Below, piece by piece: positions 51,067 to 58,966 of a DNA stretch of 64,000 bases. The stretch covers positions 1 to 64,000 of the forward strand of contig PNKH01000026.1 in assembly GCA_013822345.1 (NCBI GenBank). Direction: 5' to 3'. A program made the position numbers and the translations under genes. Position 1 is the first letter of the stretch; each line of letters begins with the position of its first letter. The notes beneath the pieces are model-generated. The model saw nothing but the letters and a program-made list of their open reading frames with translations, ran no database searches and was not told where the DNA came from. The stretch is from Isosphaera sp. GTDB lineage: Bacteria > Planctomycetota > Planctomycetia > Gemmatales > Gemmataceae.

Positions 51067-54000
51067 ATGACCGACGAGTCGCTGTTCGCGCGGGCGGTGG
51101 CGATCCCCGACCCGGCCGAGCGGGCCGCGTTCCTCGACCGGGAGTGCGCCGGCAACCCGGACCTCCGCCGCGAAATCGAGAGTCTGCTCGCCGCCCACGC
51201 CGGAGGCGGGTTCCTGGACCGCCCCGCGGCCGGACCCGCGGTCACTTCCGACCTGTCGGCGAGCCCGCCGTCGGCCACGTCCGGTGTGCCGGTCGCTGTC
51301 GCGAATAACACGCCCGGACCGGGCGTCGGGACCGTGATCGGCGGGAAGTACAAGCTCGTCGAGGAGATCGGCGAGGGCGGGATGGGCAGCGTCTGGATGG
51401 CGCAGCAGACGGAGCCGGTGAAGCGGTTGGTGGCGGTCAAGCTGATCAAGGCGGGGATGGACTCGAAGGCGGTGCTCGCCCGGTTCGAGGCCGAGCGGCA
51501 GGCGTTGGCCCTGATGGACCACCCGAACATCGCCACGGTGCTCGACGCCGGGGCGGCTCCGGACGGCCGCCCGTTCGTCGTCATGGAACTCGTGAAGGGC
51601 GTCCCGATCACGACGTTCTGCGACGACCGGCGGCTGACCGCCGAGCAGCGGCTGGAGCTGTTCGTGCCGGTGTGCCAGGCGGTCCAGCACGCCCACCAGA
51701 AGGGGGTGATCCACCGGGACCTCAAGCCGTCCAACGTGCTGGTCGCCCTGTCCGACGGCCGGCCGGTGCCCAAGGTGATCGACTTCGGGTTGGCGAAGGC
51801 GGCCGGGGAGCCGCTCACCGACCGGACCCTCGCCACCGGGTTCGGGGTGGTGGTCGGGACCCCGGAGTACATGAGCCCGGAGCAGGCCAGCTTCGGCACG
51901 CGGCTGGTGGACACCCGGACCGACGTGTACGCCCTCGGGGGGCTCCTGTACGAACTGCTGGCCGGCAGCCCGCCGTTCGCCCGGCCGGAGCTGGAGGCGA
52001 GGGGGGTGCTGGAGATCCTCCGGGTGGTCCGGGAGGAGGAGCCCCCGCGGCCGAGCGACAAGCTCTCGACGGCCGACGCCCTCCCGACCCTGTCCGCCAA
52101 CCGCGGGACGGACCCGGCGCGGCTGACCCGGCTGCTGCGGGGGGAGCTGGACTGGATCGTGATGAAGTGCCTGGAGAAGGACCGGGACCGGCGGTACGAG
52201 ACGGCCGCCGGGCTCGCGGCGGACGTCCAGCGGTATCTTACCGGAGAGCCGGTCCTGGCCCACCCGCCGAGCGCCGGGTACCGGCTCAAGAAGTTCCTAC
52301 GGCGGAACCGGGGGCGGGTGGCGGCCGGGGTGGCGGCGGTACTGGCCATGGCCGGGGCGGCCTACGCCGTGGTCGAGTCCCGGCAGCGGCGGGAGGTCAC
52401 CGGGCTGCTGCACGAGGCGACCACGGCCCGCGGGCGGGTGGAGGACCTGCTCGGGACCGAGACCCGGCTGCGGAGCGAACTCCAGACCACGAACGGGAAG
52501 TTGGAGACGGCCCTCAAGGGCGAGCAGGCCGCGCTGAAGCTGGCGGAGCGGGAGCGGGAGAAGGTGGCCCGGTTCGAGTACGGGCGGACGGTCCAGGTCG
52601 CCCACCAGGAGGCCCGGGACGGCGCCGCCGTCGCCCTGGCCCTGCTGGAGAGCACCCGGGCGGACTTGCGCGGGTGGGAGTGGCGGTACGTCCACCGGCT
52701 GTGCAACGGCCAGCGGCTCACCCTGAAGGGGCACGACGGGTGGGTGCAGTCGGCGTGCTTCCGCCCGGACGGGGCCCGGGTGCTGACCGCCGGGGGCGAC
52801 CACACCGCCCGGGTCTGGGACGCCCGGTCGGGGGCCGGGCTGCTGGTCCTGAAGGGGCACGCCGGGGACGTGCATTCGGCCGGGTGGAGCCCGGACGGGG
52901 CGAAGGTGGTGACCGCCGGCCTGGACCGGACCGCCCGGGTGTGGGACGCGAAGACCGGGGACGAGCTGCTGGCCCTGGAGGGGCACAAGGGGTGGGTGAG
53001 CGCGGCCGCGTTCGGCCCGGACGGGATGAAGGTGGCGACCGGGTCGGACGACCGCACCGCCCGCGTCTGGGACGCCCGGTCGGGGGTTCAGCTGGCGGTG
53101 CTGCGGGGGCACGGCGGGGAGGTGCACGCGGCCGGGTGGAGCCCGGACGGGGCGCGGGTGGTGACCGCGTCCGAGGACGGCACCGCCCGGGTGTGGGACG
53201 TGAAGACCGGGGCGGAGGTGCGGGTGCTGCGCGGGCACGTCCGGCGGGTGCGGTCGGCGGCGTTCGGCCCGGACGGGTCGACGGTGGTGACCGCCTCCGA
53301 GGACGGGACGGCCCGGGTCTGGGACGCGGACGGGGCGGCCGACCCGCCGACCTTCAAGGGGCACGCGAGCGGGGTCGACTGCGGCGCCTGGAGCCCGGAC
53401 GGGTCGCGGGTGGCGACCGCGTCCGAGGACGGCACCGCCCGGATCTGGGACGCGGCCACCGGGGAGCCGCTGCGGGTGCTGGAGGGGCACACCGGGCGGG
53501 TGAACACGGTCGCCTGGGGCCCGGACGGGGCGCGGGTGGTGACCGCGTCCGTCGACGGCACGGCCCGGGTGTGGGACGCGGCCACCGGGAGGGAGCTTCT
53601 GACCCTGGCGGGGCACACCGCGACGGTCCACTCGGCGGCGTGGAGCCGGGACGGGTCGAGGGTGGTGACGGCGGCGGAGGACCGGACCGCCCGGGTGTGG
53701 GACGCCGCGACCGGGGCGGAGGTGCTGGTCCTGACGCACCCCCGGTGGGTGCGGTCGGCGGCGTTCAGCCCGGACGGCGCCCGGGTGGCGACCGCGACCG
53801 ACGACCGGGCCGCCCGGGTCCGGGTGTGGGACGCGGGGACCGGGAGGGAGCTGCTAGTCACGGGCGAGCACAGCGTCCCGCTGTACTCGGCGGTGTTCAG
53901 CCCGGGGTGGGTGCAGTCGGTGGTGTGGAGCGCGGACGGGGGGCGGCTCCTGACGGCCAGCATGGACGGGACGGCCCGGGTGTGGGACCCGACCACCGGG

Positions 54001-54303
54001 AAGGAGTTGCTGGCGTTCCGGGGCCACGTCCGGCGGCTGCGGTCGGCGGCGTTCGGCCCGGACGGGTCGCGGGTCGTGACCGCGTCGGAGGACGGGACGG
54101 CCCGGGTGTGGGACGCCGCAACCGGGGCGGAGCTGTTGACCCTGAAGGGGCACGCCGGGTGGGTGCGGACGGCGTGCTTCAGCCCGGACGGGGGACGACT
54201 GCTGACCGCCAGCGCGGACGGGACGGCCCGGGTGTGGGACGCGACGCCGCTCGAACCGCAGTTCCGGTCGAGGGAGATCGCCCCCCCGCCGCGGGCGAGG
54301 TGA
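51067..54303 (+). CDS. Membrane Ser/Thr protein kinase with twelve WD40 repeats
   Basis: A 1078-residue protein. The kinase domain spans about 90-400: glycine loop IGEGGMGSV (101-109), ATP-binding Lys125 in VAVKLIK, catalytic HRDLKPSN (216-223), DFG (239-241), GTPEYMSPEQ. All key residues are present, so it should be active. One transmembrane helix (GVAAVLAMAGAAYAVV, about 423-438) and a coiled-coil lead to an extracytoplasmic carboxyl half made of twelve WD40 units (from about 553), most ending TARVWD and highly alike. Unit nine lacks the usual GH, and unit ten is longer. Planctomycetes carry many such kinases, usually beside an ECF sigma factor, as here. The short amino-terminal region (FARAVAIPDPAERAAFLD) is typical of the group. 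Confidence 0.9.
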   Translation: MTDESLFARAVAIPDPAERAAFLDRECAGNPDLRREIESLLAAHAGGGFLDRPAAGPAVTSDLSASPPSATSGVPVAVANNTPGPGVGTVIGGKYKLVEEIGEGGMGSVWMAQQTEPVKRLVAVKLIKAGMDSKAVLARFEAERQALALMDHPNIATVLDAGAAPDGRPFVVMELVKGVPITTFCDDRRLTAEQRLELFVPVCQAVQHAHQKGVIHRDLKPSNVLVALSDGRPVPKVIDFGLAKAAGEPLTDRTLATGFGVVVGTPEYMSPEQASFGTRLVDTRTDVYALGGLLYELLAGSPPFARPELEARGVLEILRVVREEEPPRPSDKLSTADALPTLSANRGTDPARLTRLLRGELDWIVMKCLEKDRDRRYETAAGLAADVQRYLTGEPVLAHPPSAGYRLKKFLRRNRGRVAAGVAAVLAMAGAAYAVVESRQRREVTGLLHEATTARGRVEDLLGTETRLRSELQTTNGKLETALKGEQAALKLAEREREKVARFEYGRTVQVAHQEARDGAAVALALLESTRADLRGWEWRYVHRLCNGQRLTLKGHDGWVQSACFRPDGARVLTAGGDHTARVWDARSGAGLLVLKGHAGDVHSAGWSPDGAKVVTAGLDRTARVWDAKTGDELLALEGHKGWVSAAAFGPDGMKVATGSDDRTARVWDARSGVQLAVLRGHGGEVHAAGWSPDGARVVTASEDGTARVWDVKTGAEVRVLRGHVRRVRSAAFGPDGSTVVTASEDGTARVWDADGAADPPTFKGHASGVDCGAWSPDGSRVATASEDGTARIWDAATGEPLRVLEGHTGRVNTVAWGPDGARVVTASVDGTARVWDAATGRELLTLAGHTATVHSAAWSRDGSRVVTAAEDRTARVWDAATGAEVLVLTHPRWVRSAAFSPDGARVATATDDRAARVRVWDAGTGRELLVTGEHSVPLYSAVFSPGWVQSVVWSADGGRLLTASMDGTARVWDPTTGKELLAFRGHVRRLRSAAFGPDGSRVVTASEDGTARVWDAATGAELLTLKGHAGWVRTACFSPDGGRLLTASADGTARVWDATPLEPQFRSREIAPPPRAR

Positions 54304-54307
54304 AGGT

Positions 54308-54412
54308 GTGAGCAACGTCACGCGACTCCTGGAGGCGGCCCACCGCGGCGGCCCGAACGCCGCCGCGGACCTGCTCCCGCTCGTCTACGACGAACTCCGC
54401 CGCCTCGCCGCC
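54308..54412 (+). pseudogene. 5' fragment of an ECF sigma factor gene
   Basis: GTG at 54308, four bases after the kinase stop, opens a frame whose first 35 codons (NVTRLLEAAHRGG... LLPLVYDELRRLAA) match the start of the complete sigma factor at 55222; 94 of 105 bases agree by my count. After codon 35 the sequence diverges. The frame stays open into the DUF4058 gene (54485 is in frame), so a 305-residue chimera could be translated. I treat it as a remnant, but its ribosome site (GAGG in the kinase end) is intact. Confidence 0.75.
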
Positions 54413-54484
54413 GTACCTCGTCCCACGGCCGCGCGAGGCGAAGCGGTGACCGCCCGTGGTACAATCCCGGCAGGAGGACCCGAC

Positions 54485-55225
54485 ATGCCGATCCACGACT
54501 GGACCCGCGTCGAAGCCGGCGACTTCCACGACTTCCACCAGTGCTGGGTGGTGGAAATCCGCAACGCCCTGAACCGGGGGCTACTGCCCCCGGGGTACAT
54601 GGCCATGACCGACCAGATCACCGGCCGGCCGATCCCGGATGTCGTCGCACTGCAGGCACGGCCGCCGAAGGGCGGTCGCGGCGGGGCGGCGGTCGCCCCC
54701 GCCCCCGCGCCGACCGCCCGCGTGGTCCAGAAGCTCGAGCGAATCAACTACGGGAAGCGTGCGGACCGGGTGGTCATCCGCCACGGCCGCGGGGAGGTGG
54801 TCGCGATCATCGAGGTCCTGTCCCCGGGGAACAAGGAGAGCCGGCACGCCATCCGCTCGTTCATCGAGAAGGCGTCGGACATCCTCTCCCAGGGGGTCAA
54901 CCTGCTCCTCGTCGACTTGTTCCCCCCGACCCCCCGCGACCCGCAGGGGATCCACAAGCTCCTCCTGAGCGAGTTCCTCGGGGACGAGCCGTTCCCGTTC
55001 GTCCCGGACAAGCCGCTGACGGTCGCGGCGTACCTCGGCGGCGACCGGCCGGAGGCGTACGTCGACCCGGTCGCGGTCGGCGACCCGCTCCCGTCGCCGC
55101 CGATCTTCCTGTCCGACTCGGACACGGACTACGTCCCGGCCCCGCTGGAGGAGACCTACAACCAGGCGTGGGCCGTGTACCCGGCCCTGCTCAAGGAGCT
55201 GATCGAGACCCCGCCCCCGACATGA
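54485..55225 (+). CDS. DUF4058 family protein
   Basis: A 246-residue protein starting MPIHDWTRVEAGDFHDFHQCW, an opening I associate with DUF4058. The core VVAIIEVLSPGNKES (near residues 100-113) contains the E-V-L-SP-x-NK motif, which gives a PD-(D/E)XK-like appearance (E, then K), and VNLLLVDLFPPTPRD follows. No activity has been proven for the family. AGGAGG lies seven bases before the ATG. TACAAT at 54460-54465 is a possible -10, so it may have its own promoter. It lies between a sigma-factor fragment and a complete sigma factor whose start overlaps its stop (ATGA). A second, more distant relative is at 16991. Confidence 0.78.
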   Translation: MPIHDWTRVEAGDFHDFHQCWVVEIRNALNRGLLPPGYMAMTDQITGRPIPDVVALQARPPKGGRGGAAVAPAPAPTARVVQKLERINYGKRADRVVIRHGRGEVVAIIEVLSPGNKESRHAIRSFIEKASDILSQGVNLLLVDLFPPTPRDPQGIHKLLLSEFLGDEPFPFVPDKPLTVAAYLGGDRPEAYVDPVAVGDPLPSPPIFLSDSDTDYVPAPLEETYNQAWAVYPALLKELIETPPPT

Positions 55226-55791
55226 CCGACGTGACCCGACTCCTGGAGGCAGCCCACCGCGGCGACCCCAAGGCCGCCGCGGACCTCCTCCCGCTCGTCT
55301 ACGACGAACTCCGCCGCCTTGCCGCCGCCAGGCTCGCCAAGGAGAAGCCCGGACACACCCTCGACCCCACCGCCCTCGTCCACGAGGCCTTCCTCCGCCT
55401 CGTCGGCGGCCAGCAGTTCGACGGCCGCGGACATTTCTATGCCGCCGCCGCCGAGGCCGTCCGCCGCATCCTGGTCGAGTCTGCCCGCCGCAAGAAGGCA
55501 GCCCGGCACGGCGGACACCTCCGCCGCGACGGCCGCGACCCGGCCGACCTCGCCGCCCCCGCCCCGCACGACGAGCTGCTCGCCCTCCACGACGCGCTCG
55601 ACGCCCTCGCCGCCAAGCACCCCGAGAAGGCCGAGTTGGTCAAGCTCCGGTACTTCGCCGGCCTCTCCGCCGACGAGGCCGCGGCCGCCCTCGGCATCTC
55701 GCCGAGCACCGCCGACCGGCACTGGACGTTCGCCCGGGCCTGGCTCCACCGCGAGATCTCGCGGGCCGCCCCACCGCCGCCCGGAACGTGA
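55222..55791 (+). CDS. ECF-type RNA polymerase sigma factor
   Basis: A 189-residue sigma factor of the planctomycete ECF group that accompanies Ser/Thr kinases. Region 2 has LLPLVYDELRRLAAARLAKE, TALVHEAFLRLVG and RGHFYAAAAEAVRRILVESARRKKA (given in part). Region 4 has AELVKLRYFAGLSADEAAAALG followed by the helix-turn-helix SPSTADRHWTFARAWLHREI. No membrane anti-sigma gene is nearby, so control by phosphorylation from the kinase at 51067 is a likely but unproven model. The start overlaps the DUF4058 stop by four bases. A near copy of its first 105 bases lies at 54308. Confidence 0.9.
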   Translation: MTDVTRLLEAAHRGDPKAAADLLPLVYDELRRLAAARLAKEKPGHTLDPTALVHEAFLRLVGGQQFDGRGHFYAAAAEAVRRILVESARRKKAARHGGHLRRDGRDPADLAAPAPHDELLALHDALDALAAKHPEKAELVKLRYFAGLSADEAAAALGISPSTADRHWTFARAWLHREISRAAPPPPGT

Positions 55792-55852
55792 TTTGCGGAC
55801 CGGTCTGCCGGCCGCGGGCAGCCGCTCCGGCCGTCCGACCGGAGCGACACCC

Positions 55853-56056
55853 ATGACCCCGAACCCGCCCGGCGTGCCGACCACGCCGCACCCGGCACCG
55901 ATGCCGCCGGACATCACCCCGCCGCAGCCCGGCACCGCCCCGGAACAGCCGGCCGTGCCGTACCCGGTCAACCCGCCGATGCCGTCGCCGCCGGAACCTG
56001 GCCCGCCGCCGGCCTACGGGTCCGGAGTCTGCGGGGCGGGGGCCGAAAACCCCTGA
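55853..56056 (+). CDS. Possible small proline-rich protein
   Basis: A 67-codon frame, starting TPNPPGVPTTPHPAPMPPD, that is about one third Pro. GGAG lies nine bases before its ATG. The end has two cysteines (SGVCGAGAENP). No signal peptide is visible. It may be real, but Pro-rich frames arise easily in GC-rich DNA, so confidence is low. A short hairpin (GGGCAC-GA-GTGCCC, 56058-56071) follows the stop. Confidence 0.4.
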   Translation: MTPNPPGVPTTPHPAPMPPDITPPQPGTAPEQPAVPYPVNPPMPSPPEPGPPPAYGSGVCGAGAENP

Positions 56057-56105
56057 CGGGCACGAGTGCCCCCGGCTCGGCAGGAGCCTCGCCCTCCCGG
56101 GGACC

Positions 56106-57071
56106 TCACTTCTTGCCGTCGGCCTTGCGGATGTCTTCTTCCGACTGGATGAAGATCGTCGGCCGAAGCGCCACCACCCACACCTTGTCCTTCGGCGCGT
56201 AGGCGAGGCGGAACACCACCAGGCCGCCGTCCGCGACCACCGCCGACCCGGCCGCCCCGAGGTCGTCCACCGCCGGCGACCGGGCCACCACCTTCTGACC
56301 CCCGACCTCGCCCAACTCCCGCTCCGTCACCCCGGTCACCACCGCCGACTGCTCGGTCAGCTTCAGCCGCACGAACCGCCGGTCCGCCGACACCACCGGC
56401 AGCCCGACCAGCTTGAACCCTTCCTTCACGAACTGCGGCGGGCCGGCACGCTCCTTCGCGGCGACCGGGCCGGGGCCGGGTTGGTACGTCCGCACCGCCT
56501 GCCGGGCCGAGAACGCGCCCTCCGCCCCGTTCACGAACCGCCCGTCAGACCGCTGCACCGCCCTGCCGGCCTTCACCGCCATCACCGCGGCTATCTGCTT
56601 CTCCACCGCCGCGTCGTCCGCCTCCGCGTACAGGATCGGCGACCCGGGCTTCCCCTTCCCCTCCTTCGGCAGCGCCTTCGCGAACGCCTCGAACCCGGCC
56701 GCGTCGAACTCGGCCACCTCGACCGTCACGTCGATCGCCACGTCCGCGAGTCGCCTCAGCGCCTCGATCAGGTCGGCGACCTCGCCCTGCACCTTCGCCG
56801 CCGCCCGGACCTCGAGCCTCCCGCCGTCGCGCTCGACCAACTGCGGGCCGTCGGTCCCGGGCTTCAACTCCCCGACCGCCACCGACTCGAGGATCACCTT
56901 GACGACGGCGTCCACGTCCGGGATGCCGTTCGCCCTCCCCTTCTCCCCGAGGATCGGCCGCAGGTCGTACACCTTCGTCACCAGATCGGCCGGCTTCTTC
57001 GGGTCGGGCTGGGCCGCGGCGAGCCCGGCGGCCGCGAACACCGCCCCGAGCGCGAACAGTTGGCGAAGCAT
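56106..57071 (-). CDS. Exported protein of unknown function, with secretin N-domain-like traits
   Basis: A 321-residue protein with a signal peptide (LRQLFALGAVFAAAGLAAAQ). The first half has KVYDLRPILGEK and VVKVILESVAVG, strand-helix elements like the N0/N1 domains of secretins, and DLIEALRRLADVAIDVTVEVAEF is a secretin-domain-like phrase (given in part). No beta-barrel follows, so it is not a full secretin. Planctomycetes have many such short exported proteins. The start ATG 57071 has GGAGG eight bases upstream. It is divergent from the nuo operon. Confidence 0.68.
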   Translation of the reverse strand: MLRQLFALGAVFAAAGLAAAQPDPKKPADLVTKVYDLRPILGEKGRANGIPDVDAVVKVILESVAVGELKPGTDGPQLVERDGGRLEVRAAAKVQGEVADLIEALRRLADVAIDVTVEVAEFDAAGFEAFAKALPKEGKGKPGSPILYAEADDAAVEKQIAAVMAVKAGRAVQRSDGRFVNGAEGAFSARQAVRTYQPGPGPVAAKERAGPPQFVKEGFKLVGLPVVSADRRFVRLKLTEQSAVVTGVTERELGEVGGQKVVARSPAVDDLGAAGSAVVADGGLVVFRLAYAPKDKVWVVALRPTIFIQSEEDIRKADGKK

Positions 57072-57190
57072 CCGGCACCTCCGTTGTCGTGTCGACCCGG
57101 GGCACAACGCCCCGGCCCCGCCGCCGTTGGCCGCGGCCGCCGTTCCTTGACGCTCCCCCCGGTCCCACTACCATCCTCTCAGGTAGCCCC

Positions 57191-57221
57191 CAACCTCGAC
57201 CCGCCGTCGAGGTTGTTTTTT
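57191..57221 (+). terminator. Rho-independent terminator upstream of nuoA
   Basis: A ten-pair stem, CAACCTCGAC (57191-57200) with GTCGAGGTTG (57206-57215), loop CCGCC, followed by TTTTTT (57216-57221). It points toward nuoA on the plus strand, yet the gene to its left is on the minus strand, so it would act only on a transcript that starts in the short region before it or on antisense readthrough. The last bases of the stem and the T-run overlap a candidate promoter. Confidence 0.78.
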
Positions 57222-57245
57222 GCCCCCGCAAGTGAAATAATTCAC
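57213..57245 (+). promoter_or_regulatory. Candidate nuo promoter with overlapping dyad
   Basis: TTGTTT (57213-57218), 17 bases, then AATAAT (57236-57241) form a fair sigma-70 pattern in an unusually AT-rich patch, about 45 bases before nuoA. The -10 overlaps a dyad, GTGAA-ATAA-TTCAC (57232-57245), which could be an operator. The -35 lies inside the terminator stem and T-run. Confidence 0.5.
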
Positions 57246-57286
57246 GAGCCCGGCCCCGGCCGGCCGGCACGACGAGGAACGGGACG

Positions 57287-57727
57287 ATGGCCGTGACCCC
57301 GGTGCAGACGCCCGCCGGCCTCGAACCCGCGTTCGACCCGTCCGCGTACTACCCGGTGCTGGTCTACGCCGTCGTGGTGGTGCTGTTCGCCGGCGGGACG
57401 ATCGCCGCGACGCACCTGTTCCCGTTCAAGCCGCGGAAGCCGACCCGGGTGAAGCAGATGCCGTACGAGTCCGGGATGGACCCGGTCGGGTCCGCCCGGA
57501 TGCAGTTCGATGTCAAGTTCTACCTGATCGCCATCCTGTTCCTGGTGTTCGACGTGGAACTCCTGTTCCTGTACCCGTGGGCGGTGATCACCTACGGCGA
57601 GGGCGGCGACCAGCTCTGGCGGCAGGTGTTCGGGACGGTGGTGTTCCTGGAGATCCTGGTGTTCATGGCGACGTTCGTGATCGCCTACGTGTACGCCTGG
57701 AAGAAGGGGGTGTTCCAGTGGCGCTGA
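57287..57727 (+). CDS. nuoA: NADH-quinone oxidoreductase subunit A
   Basis: A 146-residue membrane subunit of complex I. Three spans are evident: [40 protein letters not shown] and [21 protein letters not shown]. The loop [24 protein letters not shown] contains the conserved YESG-DP (Cys is replaced by a Met/Asp context in many bacteria) and the quinone-side segment. FDVE-LFLYPWA is diagnostic. It is the first gene of the nuo operon and overlaps nuoB by ten bases. The Pro-rich amino end is slightly longer than in E. coli. Confidence 0.95.
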   Translation: MAVTPVQTPAGLEPAFDPSAYYPVLVYAVVVVLFAGGTIAATHLFPFKPRKPTRVKQMPYESGMDPVGSARMQFDVKFYLIAILFLVFDVELLFLYPWAVITYGEGGDQLWRQVFGTVVFLEILVFMATFVIAYVYAWKKGVFQWR

Positions 57728-58317
57728 CCGGGCTGCTGCCGGACTTCCTGGTGACCAGGCTGGACGCCGTGGCGAGCCTGCTCCGCAAGCACAGCCTCTG
57801 GCCGATGCCGTTCGCCACCGCCTGCTGCGGGATCGAGCTGATGGCGACCGCGTCGAGCCGGTACGACATCGCCCGGTTCGGCAGCGAGGCGATGCGGTTC
57901 TCGCCCCGCCAGTGCGACCTGATGATCGTCGCCGGCCGGGTGGTGATGAAGATGGTCCCGGTGATGCAGCGGATCTGGCTCCAGATGCCGGAGCCGAAGT
58001 GGTGCATCAGCATGGGGGCGTGCGCCTCGTCCGGCGGCGTGTTCGACACCTACGCCACCGTGCAGGGGATCGACCGGTTCATCCCGGTCGACGTGTACGT
58101 CCCCGGGTGCCCGCCGCGGCCGGAGCAGCTGATCCGGGCGGTCCTCGACATCCAGGAGAAGGTGCAGCGGACCGGGACGATCGACGCCCGCGAGTTCGCC
58201 GACCGGGAGACCTACGAGGGGCCGACCCCGCTGGCCCGGGAGCTCGGCCCGGAGCAGACGATCGTCGCCCCCGGCGACTACCGCACCGCGACGCGGCTGC
58301 GGGTGCCGCTGAACTGA
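57718..58317 (+). CDS. nuoB: NADH-quinone oxidoreductase subunit B
   Basis: A 199-residue peripheral-arm subunit that carries the N2 [4Fe-4S] cluster next to quinone. The four ligands are visible: tandem Cys36-Cys37 in TACCGIE, Cys102 in GACASSGG, Cys131 in VPGCPP, at the standard spacing of 65 and 29 residues. The start is a GTG at 57718 inside the nuoA end, a coupled overlap. The carboxyl tail extends past the core by about 40 residues. After the stop comes a family R palindrome. Confidence 0.95.
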   Translation: MALTGLLPDFLVTRLDAVASLLRKHSLWPMPFATACCGIELMATASSRYDIARFGSEAMRFSPRQCDLMIVAGRVVMKMVPVMQRIWLQMPEPKWCISMGACASSGGVFDTYATVQGIDRFIPVDVYVPGCPPRPEQLIRAVLDIQEKVQRTGTIDAREFADRETYEGPTPLARELGPEQTIVAPGDYRTATRLRVPLN

Positions 58318-58320
58318 CCT

Positions 58321-58434
58321 CCTGGAGCGCGGGCGTCCCGCCCGCACCACGCATGCGGTTCGGGAGCCGACAGAGTTTGTCCCGTCGCTCGCCGAGTTGG
58401 CGAGGTTTAGCGGGCGGGACGCCCGCGCTCCAGG
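58321..58434. repeat. Inverted repeat, family R variant, between nuoB and nuoC
   Basis: A 114-base element with ends CCTGGAGCGCGGGCGTCCCG and complement, close to the ends at 19304 and 38820 (GA-C versus GA-G and neighbouring compensated changes). It starts four bases after the nuoB stop. Its right end (CCAGG) runs directly into AAAGCAG and the nuoC ATG, so AGGA for ribosome binding is partly supplied by the element. Confidence 0.9.
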
Positions 58435-58441
58435 AAAGCAG

Positions 58442-58948
58442 ATGCCTGCGTACCTCGACACCCTGACCGCGAAATTCCCCGGGGCGTTCGCGACCTCGGA
58501 GTTCCGCGACAACCGGCGCGTGCTGGTGTCGGCGGAGAGGGCGGGCGAGGTGCTGGTCCCGCTGCTCCGGTGCCTGAAGGACGAGTGCGGGTTCGACTAC
58601 CTGGCGGAACTCGGCGGGGTCGACTACCTGAACTACCCCGGGGCGACCGACCGGTACGCCGTCGTGTACGGGTTGGCGAACACGGCGAACGCGGAGCGGC
58701 TGTTCGTGAAGGCGTTCGCCAACGACCCGGACCCGGAGCTGCCGTCGGTGGTCGACCTGTGGCGCGGGGCGGAGTGGATGGAGCGGGAGGTGTTCGACCT
58801 GTACGGGGTGCGGTTCGCCGGCCACCCGGACCTCCGCCGGATCCTGATGCCGCACGAGTTCGCCGCCCACCCGCTGCGGAAGGACTACCCGCTCCGCGGG
58901 TACGGGGAGCGGCACAACTTCCGCTCCGTGACCCGGGCCGAGAGCTGA
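58442..58948 (+). CDS. nuoC: NADH-quinone oxidoreductase subunit C
   Basis: A 168-residue peripheral subunit of complex I. The family block WMEREVFDLYGVRFAGHPDL (near 110-130) and RILMPHEFAAHPLRKDYPLRG are clear, and FDYLAELGGVDYLNYPG fits the amino half. It lies as a separate gene and is not fused to nuoD. The ATG follows the palindrome end by seven bases; AGGAAAG is the only ribosome site. An earlier in-frame start (58397) would lie in the palindrome and is rejected. Confidence 0.94.
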   Translation: MPAYLDTLTAKFPGAFATSEFRDNRRVLVSAERAGEVLVPLLRCLKDECGFDYLAELGGVDYLNYPGATDRYAVVYGLANTANAERLFVKAFANDPDPELPSVVDLWRGAEWMEREVFDLYGVRFAGHPDLRRILMPHEFAAHPLRKDYPLRGYGERHNFRSVTRAES

Positions 58949-58966
58949 CGGCGGGTTGGAGTGGTA

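Noticed and set aside
54308-55225. A single 305-residue sigma-DUF4058 fusion gene
   Set aside because: The DUF4058 part has its own strong ribosome site and typical family start at 54485, so I annotate separate features, while noting that the chimera is possible.
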